Below are positions 1 to 9,249 of a stretch of 64,000 nt of DNA, one piece after another. The notes beneath the pieces were generated by a model that searched no databases, was not told the DNA's origin, and saw only the letters and a program-made list of their open reading frames with translations. Every line of letters starts with the position of its first letter. Within the stretch, counting starts at the first letter, position 1. Both the position numbers and the translations under genes were made by a program. The stretch lies in NCBI RefSeq assembly GCF_947487605.1, contig NZ_CANKXK010000005.1:124001-188000 (forward strand), written 5' to 3'. Origin of the DNA: an uncultured Algibacter sp. GTDB taxonomy: Bacteria; Bacteroidota; Bacteroidia; Flavobacteriales; Flavobacteriaceae.

Positions 1-186
1 TTTATTTAATTGTGTTTCAATTTTTTCGGAGTAGCCATCATCATCCAAATCATGGTAGTATACAATATTGCCAATATTAACACGCTCTGTACTTACCTTT
101 TTAACTTCATATTTATTAAAGGTATTAGGCAAACAAAACACGATATCCAATGTAATGCATAAAGCAATAACAAAAGGATTTAGCAT
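1..186 (-). CDS. Partial secreted protein with FG-GAP/VCBS-like segment (N-terminal 62 residues)
   Basis: An open frame on the minus strand begins at an ATG at 186 (an in-frame TTG lies at 210) and runs off the left edge of the window without a stop. The first ~20 residues are hydrophobic and end near a cysteine and proline, like a signal peptide or a single membrane anchor. The visible tail contains HDLDDDGYSEKIE, an Asp-rich loop like those in FG-GAP/VCBS repeats. It is divergent from recG. The function cannot be named from this fragment. Confidence 0.45.
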   Translation of the reverse strand, partial: MLNPFVIALCITLDIVFCLPNTFNKYEVKKVSTERVNIGNIVYYHDLDDDGYSEKIETQLNK

Positions 187-345
187 TATGCTAATAAGCT
201 TGCCTTTCAAATTGGAGAGGGTTGGTTAGTTGTGTTTGATTTAAGTAGGAAATATATAAAATTTTAACATTTTAAGTACAATTTAATTTTTGATTTTTTA
301 AAGGACGAACTAAGGATTACATATAAATCTTTTAAATTCGCTTCC

Positions 346-2478
346 ATGAATACCAACCTGCAAACTCCAATTGATTATCTAAAGGGTGTTGGCCCTAATC
401 GTGCCGACTTACTACGTAAGGAGTTGGGTATTCACACCTATCAGGATTTGCTTAATCTTTTTCCAAATCGCTATTTAGACCGCACCAAATATTACAAAAT
501 AAACCAATTACAGCGCAGCAGTGCTGAGGTTCAAATAATTGGAAAAATAATTAGTTTAAAGGAGGTCTCTCAAAAACGTGGCAAACGATTAGTTGCCTCA
601 TTTCAAGATGAAACAGGCATTATGGAATTGGTTTGGTTTCGAGGTCAGAAATGGATACGCGAAGGGACAAAAGTAAATACGCCTTACGTTGTTTTCGGAA
701 AAACGAATTGGTTTAATGGTAAATTTAATATGCCACATCCCGAAATGGAATTGCTTTCTGAACATAAAAAAAGTGTTCGATCTGCGATGCAACCCATTTA
801 CCCTTCAACCGAAAAACTAAGTAACAAGGGCATTACCAATAGAGTTATTAATAAAATAATGCAGCAATTGTTTCTTGAAACCAAAGGACGGTTTGTTGAA
901 ACATTATCAAATGATATTCTCAACGAGTTAAAATTAATAAGTAAAAGTGAAGCCATCTTTAATATTCATTTTCCTAAAAGCCAAGAATTACTTGCAAAAG
1001 CTCAATATCGCTTAAAATTTGAAGAGTTTTTTTATATCCAACTGCAATTAATTCTTAAAAACCTTATTAATAAAACAAAAATTAAAGGATTTCCTTTTAA
1101 ACATGTTGGAGCTTATTTCAATACTTTTTTCAATGAACATTTACCATTTGAATTAACAAATGCGCAAAAACGTGTTTTGAAAGAAATTAGAGCCGATTTA
1201 GGTAGTAACGCCCAAATGAATCGCCTTTTGCAGGGTGATGTAGGTTCAGGCAAAACTATAGTGGCTTTCATGTCAATTTTAATTGCTATTGATAATGACT
1301 TTCAAGCTTGCCTAATGGCTCCAACTGAAATTTTAGCAACCCAGCACTATAATGGCTTGTTAGAGTGGTGTGAACAAGCTAATATCTCAATAAAACTATT
1401 AACTGGTTCCACTAAAACATCCAAAAGAAAAGAGATTCATGAAACACTCGAAAATGGTGAATTGAAAATTCTTATTGGGACACATGCCTTACTTGAAGAT
1501 AAAGTGAAATTTAAAAACTTAGGACTTGCTGTTATTGACGAGCAACATCGATTTGGAGTTGCACAAAGAAGCAAGCTTTGGAAAAAAGGCAGCCCTTCTG
1601 AGGAGGTTGGAGGGGCTTCTTTAATACCTCCACACGTTTTAGTCATGTCTGCCACTCCTATTCCACGCACACTAGCTATGTCTGTTTATGGCGATTTAGA
1701 TATTTCTATAATTGATGAGTTGCCGCCTGGGAGAAAACAAATTAAAACAGTACACCGCTACGATAAAAATAGACTAAACGTTTTCAAATTTATTAGAGAT
1801 GAAATTACAAAAGGACGCCAAGTATATATAGTATATCCATTAATACAAGAAAGCGAAGCATTAGATTATAAGGACCTAATGGATGGTTATGAGAGTATTT
1901 CCAGAGATTTTCCTTTACCTGATTATCAAATTTCTATCGTACATGGTAAAATGAAACCAGCAGACAAAGATTTTGAAATGCAGCGTTTTATTAAAGGTGA
2001 AACGCAAATAATGGTCGCCACAACGGTTATAGAAGTTGGTGTGAATGTCCCTAATGCTTCAGTGATGATTATTGAAAGCGCAGAACGTTTTGGTTTATCG
2101 CAACTACACCAACTACGAGGACGCGTGGGTCGTGGAGCCGAACAGAGTTATTGCATCTTAATGACTAGTCATAAATTAACTAACGATAGTAAAACCCGAT
2201 TAGAAACTATGGTTCGCACTAACGACGGTTTTGAAATAGCCGAAGTAGATTTAAAGCTACGTGGTCCTGGAGATATTATGGGAACACAACAAAGTGGTGT
2301 TTTAAACCTAAGAATTGCTGATATAATAAAAGATAAAGACATACTGCAAAACGCGCGTTTTTATGCTAAGAAAGTATTGAATAACGACCCTACATTAGCA
2401 AAAGAAGAAAACAAACCTATTCTACATACCTACAAATCCATGGGAAAGTACCAAAATATTTGGAATTATATAAGCTAA
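346..2478 (+). CDS. recG: ATP-dependent DNA helicase RecG
   Basis: RecG remodels stalled replication forks and Holliday junctions by driving branch migration with ATP. The 710-residue product has the family layout: an N-terminal wedge/OB region (about residues 60-150), Walker A GDVGSGKT at 297-304, a DEQH box (VIDEQHRFG, about 396), SATPIPRT (about 435), and a C-terminal helicase lobe with ATTVIEVGVNVPNA and QLRGRVGRG. The length is slightly above the usual 690-700. Between the DEQH box and SATPIPRT there is a run GSPSEEVGGASL (1588-1623) where I would expect the chain to pass almost directly from Lys to PPHVLVM. This looks like a small in-frame insertion (see findings). The gene is monocistronic and converges on the DUF2911 gene. 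Confidence 0.97.
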   Translation: MNTNLQTPIDYLKGVGPNRADLLRKELGIHTYQDLLNLFPNRYLDRTKYYKINQLQRSSAEVQIIGKIISLKEVSQKRGKRLVASFQDETGIMELVWFRGQKWIREGTKVNTPYVVFGKTNWFNGKFNMPHPEMELLSEHKKSVRSAMQPIYPSTEKLSNKGITNRVINKIMQQLFLETKGRFVETLSNDILNELKLISKSEAIFNIHFPKSQELLAKAQYRLKFEEFFYIQLQLILKNLINKTKIKGFPFKHVGAYFNTFFNEHLPFELTNAQKRVLKEIRADLGSNAQMNRLLQGDVGSGKTIVAFMSILIAIDNDFQACLMAPTEILATQHYNGLLEWCEQANISIKLLTGSTKTSKRKEIHETLENGELKILIGTHALLEDKVKFKNLGLAVIDEQHRFGVAQRSKLWKKGSPSEEVGGASLIPPHVLVMSATPIPRTLAMSVYGDLDISIIDELPPGRKQIKTVHRYDKNRLNVFKFIRDEITKGRQVYIVYPLIQESEALDYKDLMDGYESISRDFPLPDYQISIVHGKMKPADKDFEMQRFIKGETQIMVATTVIEVGVNVPNASVMIIESAERFGLSQLHQLRGRVGRGAEQSYCILMTSHKLTNDSKTRLETMVRTNDGFEIAEVDLKLRGPGDIMGTQQSGVLNLRIADIIKDKDILQNARFYAKKVLNNDPTLAKEENKPILHTYKSMGKYQNIWNYIS

Positions 2479-2479
2479 A

Positions 2480-2511
2480 AAAAGCCCAACCAAATTAATG
2501 ATTGAGCTTTT
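2480..2511. terminator. Bidirectional intrinsic terminator between recG and the DUF2911 gene
   Basis: A ten-position inverted repeat (aaaagcccaa / ttgagctttt, one mismatch) with A/T runs on both sides lies exactly between two convergent genes. Confidence 0.7.
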
Positions 2512-2546
2512 AAAACTGTTTGTAGTTTGATTGATGATTCTTTTGT

Positions 2547-3650
2547 TTAATTTATATCTTCTCCTTTTTTAAGTTTTTCCATATTTGCTTGAACGCGTCC
2601 TTTAGCACCTTCGTTTGGTGCATTAGCCAATGCTTTTTCAACATGTTTAAGAGCCTCTTTATATTTACCTAAAGCAGAATACCCCCTAGCTAAACCATAA
2701 TGAACTGGCCATGTATCCTTATTTTTTTTAGCATTCATTTCAAAAACCTCAAGTGCTTTATCCTTTTTTCCTTGACCGATTAATGTTCGTCCATATTGAT
2801 GAATTTGAAAAACTGTTGCTAAATTAATTGCTTCATCCATGGTTGTAGAAGCTTCTTCTTCTTTTCCAAGTTTTGATAAAATTTGAGACTTAATCTGAAG
2901 ATTATTAAACGTTTTTTGGCTAAAGAACTGCCCAGAAATAGCACCATTTATCCAACTTAAAGCTTCTTTTAAATCACCGCCATTATTTAACGCATAATTA
3001 GCTGCTTGCTCCCAATTTTGACGTTGAAAACCATTCTGCCCTGTAAAATCCTTTCTAATATTTGCCAAAACTATCTTGGGTACATCAACCTCAATTTTAA
3101 AAGGAAATTGTTTCTTTTCCCAATTTAATGAGGCTATTGTAGAATTAGCATCAACGCTATCAAAGCTATATGTGAGTAACTCCGTATGTGGAATTTCTTT
3201 AGTTGAAATATCTACACGCAAGGCATCATTACTTGGTTCATAAAAATAACTCCCCCAAGCTTTGTAATCTTTAGAAAAAATAAGCGTAGCTGTATTGTTT
3301 TCGTTAACCACAATATGAAAACCATATTTACCAGCTTTCAAAGGTTTACCTTCAACAGTTACATCATCCGTAAACTTAATAATGGTATTTTCATCTGCTC
3401 CTGCACGCCATGGAGATTCTTTCGCTGTCCCAAATCCTAGGTTATTCATACCGTAAGGCACTAAATTTCCCCAAATTTCTCTATCATTAACACTTGGTCT
3501 AGAATACTTTATATATATATCTGTAATCCCTACTCGTTGAGAGACAGTTGCTTGCTGACTACCCCGAGGTGTGTTTAATTGCGCATAGGTGTTAACACTA
3601 AATATAAATGTTAAACAAAAAAATAAATTGGTGAGTTTGTTGATTTTCAT
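2547..3650 (-). CDS. Secreted DUF2911 protein with C-terminal TPR repeats
   Basis: The 367-residue product has a signal peptide (MKINKLTNLFFCLTFIFSVNTYAQ). The N-terminal half (residues ~25-190) matches what I know of DUF2911: IYIKYSRPSVNDREIWG, VPYGMNNLGFGTAKESPWRAG and GKYGFHIV, a periplasmic beta-rich domain common in Bacteroidota. The C-terminal half (about 215-360) is helical with tetratricopeptide-like repeats (HYGLARGYSALGKYKEALKHVEKAL is the clearest). The biochemical role of DUF2911 is not established. The TPR region suggests a protein-protein contact in the periplasm. It stands alone with terminators on both sides. Confidence 0.85.
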   Translation of the reverse strand: MKINKLTNLFFCLTFIFSVNTYAQLNTPRGSQQATVSQRVGITDIYIKYSRPSVNDREIWGNLVPYGMNNLGFGTAKESPWRAGADENTIIKFTDDVTVEGKPLKAGKYGFHIVVNENNTATLIFSKDYKAWGSYFYEPSNDALRVDISTKEIPHTELLTYSFDSVDANSTIASLNWEKKQFPFKIEVDVPKIVLANIRKDFTGQNGFQRQNWEQAANYALNNGGDLKEALSWINGAISGQFFSQKTFNNLQIKSQILSKLGKEEEASTTMDEAINLATVFQIHQYGRTLIGQGKKDKALEVFEMNAKKNKDTWPVHYGLARGYSALGKYKEALKHVEKALANAPNEGAKGRVQANMEKLKKGEDIN

Positions 3651-3785
3651 CTCTTGATTGTTTTTAGTTTGATTGTGAAGTTAGATACAATTAAGAATGG
3701 TAGTTGTTAGAATTTTGTTAAAGAGAATAGCAAAACTGTTAATTAACTATTCTTTAAGAAATTAGAATTTTCATTTTTCTTTACT

Positions 3786-3826
3786 AAAAAAAATCTCAAG
3801 TCTATTTTTAACCTGAGATTTTAAAA
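3786..3826 (-). terminator. Hairpin with flanking A/T runs, possible terminator
   Basis: An 8-bp inverted repeat (aaatctca / tgagattt) with an AT-rich loop lies between the coiled-coil gene and the DUF2911 gene. It may be a second stop for the minus-strand transcript ending near 3870. Confidence 0.45.
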
Positions 3827-3863
3827 CTTACACACTTTATGAGATAATGCCATTTTTAAAAAC

Positions 3864-3894
3864 AAAAAAAGTGGCACTATCACAATAGCACCAC
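3864..3894 (-). terminator. Intrinsic terminator of the coiled-coil gene
   Basis: On the minus strand, GTGGTGCTA and TAGTGCCAC pair over nine positions (two G-U wobbles) around a 6-nt loop, followed by seven T residues. It sits about 30 nt past the stop codon. Confidence 0.75.
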
Positions 3895-3924
3895 CCTTAA
3901 ATTAAAATATATTTAATTCTTTTA

Positions 3925-4656
3925 TTATTCTTCTTTATATATTTTAGATAGTTTCTCTTTTTCCTTTTTTATACGTTCTTTTCCTTTCTTTATAGTTTCG
4001 TCTAGTTCGGCAAGTTTTTCTTCAGCTTTCGAGATTTTAGCTTCTTTTTCAGCAACTTCTTCATCGTCCAATTCACCTTTTTCTTTAGCCTTAGCTAAGC
4101 GCTGTTTGGCCGATTCAATTCGTTCGTGACTTCTCTTTACAAGAGCATCTTTCTTTTCTAATCTTTCTTCAGCTTCAGCCATTTTTTCTTTAGCCTCAGC
4201 TGCTCTTGCCTGACCAAATTCACGTCCAGTTAAATTGCCTTTATTTTTTCCGTAGGCATTTCCTTGTCCGTTATTCTCTTTAACTTCTTTGTGCTTTTTA
4301 ATATGTTCTTGATTATCATCGTCATCATACGCTTCTTCTAGCTCTTTTATTTTTTCCTTTTCTTCTTTTTTTAGTTGCTTTCTCTCTTCCTTTGCTTCCT
4401 GTTTAGATTGCTTTATTTCTTCTCTTAAAGCCTCGCGCTCTTCAACAGTGGCATTCTTCATTTTTTCTTTCAATTCCTGAACCTCTTCTTTTTTCTGCTT
4501 ACCAACTTCTTTTAATTCTTTATCTGCATGTTCTTTTACCTTCTTCTTTTCAACTTTTTCTTTTACCTTATTAGATTGACCTTGTGCAAAAACTGTTTGA
4601 TTAGCTGCAAATACCAATAATGCAGCCATAACCATAATATATTTTATTTTTCTCAT
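3925..4656 (-). CDS. Secreted Lys/Glu-rich coiled-coil protein
   Basis: The 243-residue protein has a cleavable signal peptide (MRKIKYIMVMAALLVFAANQTVFAQ). The rest is almost entirely charged heptad-like sequence rich in Lys and Glu, broken near residue 110 by an acidic DDDD run. A central segment, GNAYGKNKGNLTGREFGQA (about residues 133-151), is the least repetitive and most family-like part. It was probably one transcript with the small lipoprotein gene 11 bp upstream. I do not recognise a function. A periplasmic structural or chaperone-like role is only a guess from composition. Confidence 0.8.
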   Translation of the reverse strand: MRKIKYIMVMAALLVFAANQTVFAQGQSNKVKEKVEKKKVKEHADKELKEVGKQKKEEVQELKEKMKNATVEEREALREEIKQSKQEAKEERKQLKKEEKEKIKELEEAYDDDDNQEHIKKHKEVKENNGQGNAYGKNKGNLTGREFGQARAAEAKEKMAEAEERLEKKDALVKRSHERIESAKQRLAKAKEKGELDDEEVAEKEAKISKAEEKLAELDETIKKGKERIKKEKEKLSKIYKEE

Positions 4657-4667
4657 TTTAAATTAAT

Positions 4668-4871
4668 TTAAATACTATCTAATTCTTTTAATGCAGCTTC
4701 TAATTCTTGAGAACTCTTCTCAACATCTGCCGCTAATTCTTTAACTTCAGTTTCTACAGCCTCTATTTCTTGTAAAGCTGCTTTAGTTTCTTTTTCCTCC
4801 TTTTTAGTATCTCTACATGAGATAAAACCAATTAAAAGAAGTACTAATAATAGTTTAACCATTGATTTCAT
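4668..4871 (-). CDS. Small putative lipoprotein with acidic coiled coil
   Basis: I place the start at the ATG at 4871, which gives a 67-residue product. The frame stays open to 4922, but the extra 17 residues would put a second hydrophobic stretch before the signal. From 4871 the product is MKSMVKLLLVLLLIGFISC, a lipoprotein signal with lipobox F-I-S-C, followed by about 48 residues of Glu/Lys-rich helix. It lies 11 bp before the secreted coiled-coil gene on the same strand, so the two are probably cotranscribed and may interact through their helices. The function is unknown. Confidence 0.7.
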   Translation of the reverse strand: MKSMVKLLLVLLLIGFISCRDTKKEEKETKAALQEIEAVETEVKELAADVEKSSQELEAALKELDSI

Positions 4872-4924
4872 AAATATGCATTTTATTATTTTAAGGAGAA
4901 TAATATACAATTTATATGCCAATG

Positions 4925-4955
4925 TTTGAATGCTTCTAGCAATCTTTTATCTTTG
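4925..4955 (+). promoter_or_regulatory. Bacteroidota-type promoter of pheT
   Basis: A -33 TTTG (4925-4928) and a -7 TATCTTTG (4948-4955, consensus TAnnTTTG) are separated by 19 nt, the usual spacing for the Bacteroidota housekeeping sigma factor. The pheT ATG follows at 4979. Confidence 0.8.
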
Positions 4956-4978
4956 CTAGCTTAAATAGAAAATGATTT

Positions 4979-7405
4979 ATGAAGATTTCATATAACTGGT
5001 TAAAACAATTTATAAAAATTGATTGGACTCCAGAGCAAACAGGAGAATTACTAACAGACTTAGGTCTTGAAGTTGAGGGTATTGAAGCCTACCAATCTAT
5101 AAAAGGAGGCTTAGAAGGTGTGGTTGTGGGTAAAGTATTAACCTGTATTAAACATCCAAATGCTGACAAACTTAAAATAACCACCGTAGATGTTGGTACC
5201 GACGAACCTTTACAAATCGTATGTGGTGCACCAAATGTTGATGCTGGCCAAAAAGTATCTGTTGCAACTATTGGAACAATATTATATACTGAAGAAGGAG
5301 AAGCTTGGAAAATTAAAAAAGGAAAAATTCGTGGTGAAGAGAGCCACGGAATGATTTGCGCAGAAGATGAATTGGGTCTTGGTAAATCGCATGATGGAAT
5401 CATGGTTCTAGATGATAAAATAAAAATAGGTGCTCTGGCTGCAGATGTTTTTAAAATTGAGAACGATGCTGTATTTGAAATTGGACTTACGCCAAACAGA
5501 GCAGACGCTATGAGTCACTACGGTGTAGCAAGAGACTTAAAAGCTGGATTGATTCAAAAAGAAATAAATTTAGAACTTATTACGCCATCTGCCAGTGCAT
5601 TTCATACAGATAATCGTACACTAAAAATTGATATCGATGTTAAAAATAAAGATTTAGCACCGCGATATTGTGGTGTTACAATTTCTGGAATTAAAGTCGA
5701 AGATTCTCCTAGCTGGTTGCAAAACAGACTAAGAGCTATTGGACTAAATCCAATAAACAATATTGTTGATTCGACAAATTATGTATTACATGAATTAGGA
5801 CAACCTCTACATGCTTTTGATGCTGTTAAAATTTCTGGAAACAAAATTGAAGTCAAAACTTTAAAGACTGGTACAAAGTTTACAACGCTCGATGGTATTG
5901 AAAGAGAATTACATGAAGATGATTTAATGATTTGTGATGCAAAAAAACCTATGTGCATTGCAGGTGTTTTTGGAGGTATTGAATCTGGTGTTACAGAAAA
6001 CACTACCTGTATTTTCTTAGAAAGTGCTTATTTTAATCCTGTTAGTATTCGTAAAACAGCTAAGCGTCATGGACTAAACACAGATGCCTCTTTTAGGTTT
6101 GAGCGTGGTATAGATCCTAATATTACAGAATATGCTTTAAAAAGAGCAGCCTTGTTAATTCAAGAACTAGCTGGTGGTGAAATAACAAGTGATTTATTGG
6201 ATATTTACCCTAATAAAATTAAAGATTTCGAAGTTAGATTAAGCTTTGATAATGCAAAAAAACTCATCGGGGAAGAAATTCCAAAAGAAATAATAAAACG
6301 TATTCTTACTTCTTTGGATATAAAAGTTAATAACGTAACCGAAACTGGACTTGGCCTTACAGTACCTTCTTATCGTAACGATGTGCAACGTGAAGCCGAC
6401 GTAATTGAAGAAATACTACGCGTTTATGGCTATAACAATATTAAGACATCAGAAAAGCTTAATGCCTCAATTTCTAATGCCTCAAGATTTGAAGATCATA
6501 AAATTCAAAACGTTGTTAGTAATCAATTAGCATCTCAAGGTTTTTTTGAGATACTTTCTAATTCTCTTACAACAGCAAATTATATAGCGTTAAGTGAGCA
6601 ACTTAAAGACGATCATAACATTTCTATGCTCAACCCTCTTAGTGGAGATTTATCTGTATTAAGGCAGTCTTTGTTGTTTTCTGGATTAGAAGCAGTATCC
6701 TATAATATTAATAGAAAAAGACAAGACTTAAAGTTATTTGAGTATGGAAAAACCTATCATGGCTATGGAGACAAAAGAGATGAGATAAAACACCTAACAC
6801 TATTTATAACTGGTAATAGGTATACTGAACAATGGCATACACAAAATGAGAAAAGTGATTTTTTCTATTTAAAAGGAATTATTGTTTCAATTTTAGAACG
6901 TTTAGGAATAAATCGCTATAATGAATCACCTAATAACAATGATTTATTTAGTGAAGGAATATCCTTTAGTTTAGGAAAAATTAAGTTACTGGAATTTGGG
7001 TTAATCTCTAAATTGGTATTAAAACATTTTGACATATCTCAAGAAGTTATTTATGCCGATTTTAATTGGGATAACATTTTAGAAATTGTTAAGCGCAATA
7101 AAATAACATTTAAATCGATTCCTAAATATCCCGAAGTACGTCGTGATTTCGCCTTATTATTAGATGATAACGTTAGTTTTGAAGCTATCCATAAAATTGC
7201 TAAGCAGAGCGAAAAACAATTATTGAAGTCTGTTAATCTATTTGATGTTTATCAAGGAAAGAATTTACCAAAGGGTAAAAAGAGTTATGCTGTTAGTTTT
7301 ACATTGCAAGACGAAAACAAAACACTTACTGATAAGCAAATAGATAAAATTATGAGTAAACTACAAAGCAATTTTGAAAAACAACTTAATGCTGAATTGA
7401 GATAG
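4979..7405 (+). CDS. pheT: Phenylalanine-tRNA ligase beta subunit
   Basis: This is the beta chain of the (alpha-beta)2 PheRS that charges tRNA-Phe. The 808-residue length is standard for bacteria. In order it shows an EMAP/OB tRNA-binding domain (about 40-150, with HPNADKLKIT and VCGAPNV), the B3/B4 editing region (about 210-390, with GLNPINNIVDSTNYV), the B5 domain (about 405-475), the catalytic-like core (to ~690), and a C-terminal FDX-ACB anticodon domain (about 715-808, with KYPEVRRDFALLLD). pheS is not adjacent, as is common in this phylum. The PAP2 gene begins 5 nt after the stop, so some cotranscription is likely. Confidence 0.97.
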   Translation: MKISYNWLKQFIKIDWTPEQTGELLTDLGLEVEGIEAYQSIKGGLEGVVVGKVLTCIKHPNADKLKITTVDVGTDEPLQIVCGAPNVDAGQKVSVATIGTILYTEEGEAWKIKKGKIRGEESHGMICAEDELGLGKSHDGIMVLDDKIKIGALAADVFKIENDAVFEIGLTPNRADAMSHYGVARDLKAGLIQKEINLELITPSASAFHTDNRTLKIDIDVKNKDLAPRYCGVTISGIKVEDSPSWLQNRLRAIGLNPINNIVDSTNYVLHELGQPLHAFDAVKISGNKIEVKTLKTGTKFTTLDGIERELHEDDLMICDAKKPMCIAGVFGGIESGVTENTTCIFLESAYFNPVSIRKTAKRHGLNTDASFRFERGIDPNITEYALKRAALLIQELAGGEITSDLLDIYPNKIKDFEVRLSFDNAKKLIGEEIPKEIIKRILTSLDIKVNNVTETGLGLTVPSYRNDVQREADVIEEILRVYGYNNIKTSEKLNASISNASRFEDHKIQNVVSNQLASQGFFEILSNSLTTANYIALSEQLKDDHNISMLNPLSGDLSVLRQSLLFSGLEAVSYNINRKRQDLKLFEYGKTYHGYGDKRDEIKHLTLFITGNRYTEQWHTQNEKSDFFYLKGIIVSILERLGINRYNESPNNNDLFSEGISFSLGKIKLLEFGLISKLVLKHFDISQEVIYADFNWDNILEIVKRNKITFKSIPKYPEVRRDFALLLDDNVSFEAIHKIAKQSEKQLLKSVNLFDVYQGKNLPKGKKSYAVSFTLQDENKTLTDKQIDKIMSKLQSNFEKQLNAELR

Positions 7406-7410
7406 ATGTT

Positions 7411-8262
7411 TTGGTGAAGTATATATTGATTTTAGTTTTTATTTTTATTGGTTATTCTCGAGCCAACGGGCAAGAGCTTCCTGCCAATATAAATAGTGAT
7501 AGCTCAAATACTTGGCAGCATTTGAAATATGATTTCAATACAACTTGGAAAAGTGTTAAATATTCTATTACTAGACCCTTAGATTGGAAAGGAAAAGATT
7601 ATGCCAAACTTGGGACTATTGTGGTTGGAACTATGGCATTGTCTCTAACCGATGAAGGGTTTAATGATTTTGCAACAAGGCAAAATGATGATTTCCCAAA
7701 AGTCGTGCGGGATTTTGGCTGGTATTTTGGTAGTCCACAAAACTATTTCATGGCTAATGCGGGACTTTACGGATTTGGGCTTTTTACTAACAATCAAAAA
7801 GTAAGACGTACAAGTGTGTTAATAATATCATCATCAATTACAACAGGACTTATTCAAAGTTTAACTAAATCTACAATAGGAAGAGCACGCCCAACACAAA
7901 ACTTGGGGGCACATGAATTTAATTTACTTTCATCACAAGGTGGCTTTCATTCATTCCCATCTGGTCATACTATTTTATCAGTCACAATGGCTCACTCAAT
8001 TGCTAAACAATTTGATAATGTTTGGACTAAAACTGGTATATATACAGTTGGAGCTATCCCTCCTATTTCTAGGCTTATTGCTGGAGCACATTGGCTCACA
8101 GATGTTATATTTAGTGCCGCCCTAAGTATTATTGTTGTAGATAGTATTGACAACTTTTTATACAAAAAAGAAACCTACGGACTAAGAAAACCTAAGTCCA
8201 CTAAAGTTTCTTGGAACCTTTCATTAAGTCCAAATAAAATTGGTGTTGTAGGGACTTTTTAA
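7411..8262 (+). CDS. PAP2-superfamily phosphatase (lipid/undecaprenyl phosphate type)
   Basis: This 283-residue envelope protein has all three PAP2 signature motifs: KSTIGRARP (K-x6-RP), FPSGH (PSGH), and SRLIAGAHWLTD (SR-x5-H-x3-D). PAP2 enzymes dephosphorylate lipid pyrophosphates or phosphatidate-like substrates at the membrane. The N-terminus is a signal/anchor segment. There is no ATG in frame near the start: the candidates are TTG at 7411 and GTG at 7414, right behind the pheT stop, which suggests translational coupling. It converges with the cyclase-family gene with only 2 nt between the stops. The substrate cannot be deduced. Confidence 0.88.
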   Translation: MVKYILILVFIFIGYSRANGQELPANINSDSSNTWQHLKYDFNTTWKSVKYSITRPLDWKGKDYAKLGTIVVGTMALSLTDEGFNDFATRQNDDFPKVVRDFGWYFGSPQNYFMANAGLYGFGLFTNNQKVRRTSVLIISSSITTGLIQSLTKSTIGRARPTQNLGAHEFNLLSSQGGFHSFPSGHTILSVTMAHSIAKQFDNVWTKTGIYTVGAIPPISRLIAGAHWLTDVIFSAALSIIVVDSIDNFLYKKETYGLRKPKSTKVSWNLSLSPNKIGVVGTF

Positions 8263-8264
8263 GG

Positions 8265-9095
8265 CTATCTTTTTACTAAAGCCACAATACGCAAAGGACC
8301 ACCACTCCCTCCTTTTATTTTCATTGGCAATGCTATAATGGCGAAATCTTTAGTTGGTAACATTTCTAAATTTGTGAGGTTCTCAAAAGCTGGAATATTT
8401 TCTCCTAAAAGAATAACGTGGCTTTTAAAATCTGTTGATTGTCCATAATCAATACTTGGTGTGTCAAGGCCAATGGCATTAATTTTTCTGTTTTTAATTA
8501 GCCATGATGCAGCCTCTGGATCTAATCCTGGAAAGTGCAAATCTTTTATGGCTTCTGGACCACGCATTTCTGTGCCTAAATATTTTAGTTTGTTTGGATA
8601 ATAACGAGAAAATCCTGTTTCTAGCAAAATAATACATCCTTCTGGTATTTGCATATTTTCGGATGCTTCCCAGTTTTTAAAATCGTCTATACTTACTAAA
8701 TATTCAGGATTATTTAAAGCTTTTTTCGATATATCAATTTTTATAGCTTGTCCAATTAAATTCTCAATAGGTATTTTATCTACTGTTTGACCTTGCTTCG
8801 CAAAATGAATAGGCGCATCTATGTGTGTGCCTCCATGTTCGGCAGTAGTGAAATTATTTGCTGCATAAAAGAACCCCTTGTCTGTATTGCCATGTGCAAC
8901 AGTATCAAGATGAAATTCTTTTGCTGTAACCCAATATATTGTTTCATCAGAAAAATCGTGAGTTAAATCAATTATTTGGCTATACTCTAAAATATTTAAA
9001 TTTGAAGTTAAAGGAACTTCTTTTATAGCTACTTTTTCTTTACAAGATGTAATATGCAAGATACATATCGATAAAAATACTGCAGTTTTTTTCAT
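8265..9095 (-). CDS. Cyclase-family (kynurenine formamidase-like) lipoprotein
   Basis: The 276-residue product begins with MKKTAVFLSICILHITSC, a lipoprotein signal with Cys18. The mature part is a cyclase-family (PF04199) domain with the metal-binding HGGTHIDAPIHF (H-x-G-T-H-x-D-x-P-x-H), IDLTHDFSDETIYW near the start, and a later GLDTPSIDYG. Relatives include bacterial arylformamidase (KynB) and isatin hydrolase. A lipidated, exported form is unlike cytoplasmic KynB, so I would not assign kynurenine metabolism. Hydrolysis of an amide or cyclic imide at the cell surface or periplasm is the family-based inference. Confidence 0.85.
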   Translation of the reverse strand: MKKTAVFLSICILHITSCKEKVAIKEVPLTSNLNILEYSQIIDLTHDFSDETIYWVTAKEFHLDTVAHGNTDKGFFYAANNFTTAEHGGTHIDAPIHFAKQGQTVDKIPIENLIGQAIKIDISKKALNNPEYLVSIDDFKNWEASENMQIPEGCIILLETGFSRYYPNKLKYLGTEMRGPEAIKDLHFPGLDPEAASWLIKNRKINAIGLDTPSIDYGQSTDFKSHVILLGENIPAFENLTNLEMLPTKDFAIIALPMKIKGGSGGPLRIVALVKR

Positions 9096-9216
9096 AATTA
9101 ATAAATTTTTAAAATATAAGCTAAAAAGAAGTTTTTCACTTCTTCTAATTTAATGATTTTATCCATTAGTAGTCAATATCAACTCAATAAAACTTTTAAT
9201 AATCCTTAATATTTTG

Positions 9217-9224
9217 TATCTTTA
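9217..9224 (+). promoter_or_regulatory. Possible -7 element of the DUF2007 gene
   Basis: TATCTTTA, one base off the TAnnTTTG consensus, lies 26 nt before the ATG at 9250. No clear -33 element is seen. Confidence 0.35.
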
Positions 9225-9249
9225 AGATGAACCTAAAATCCTTTTAGTC

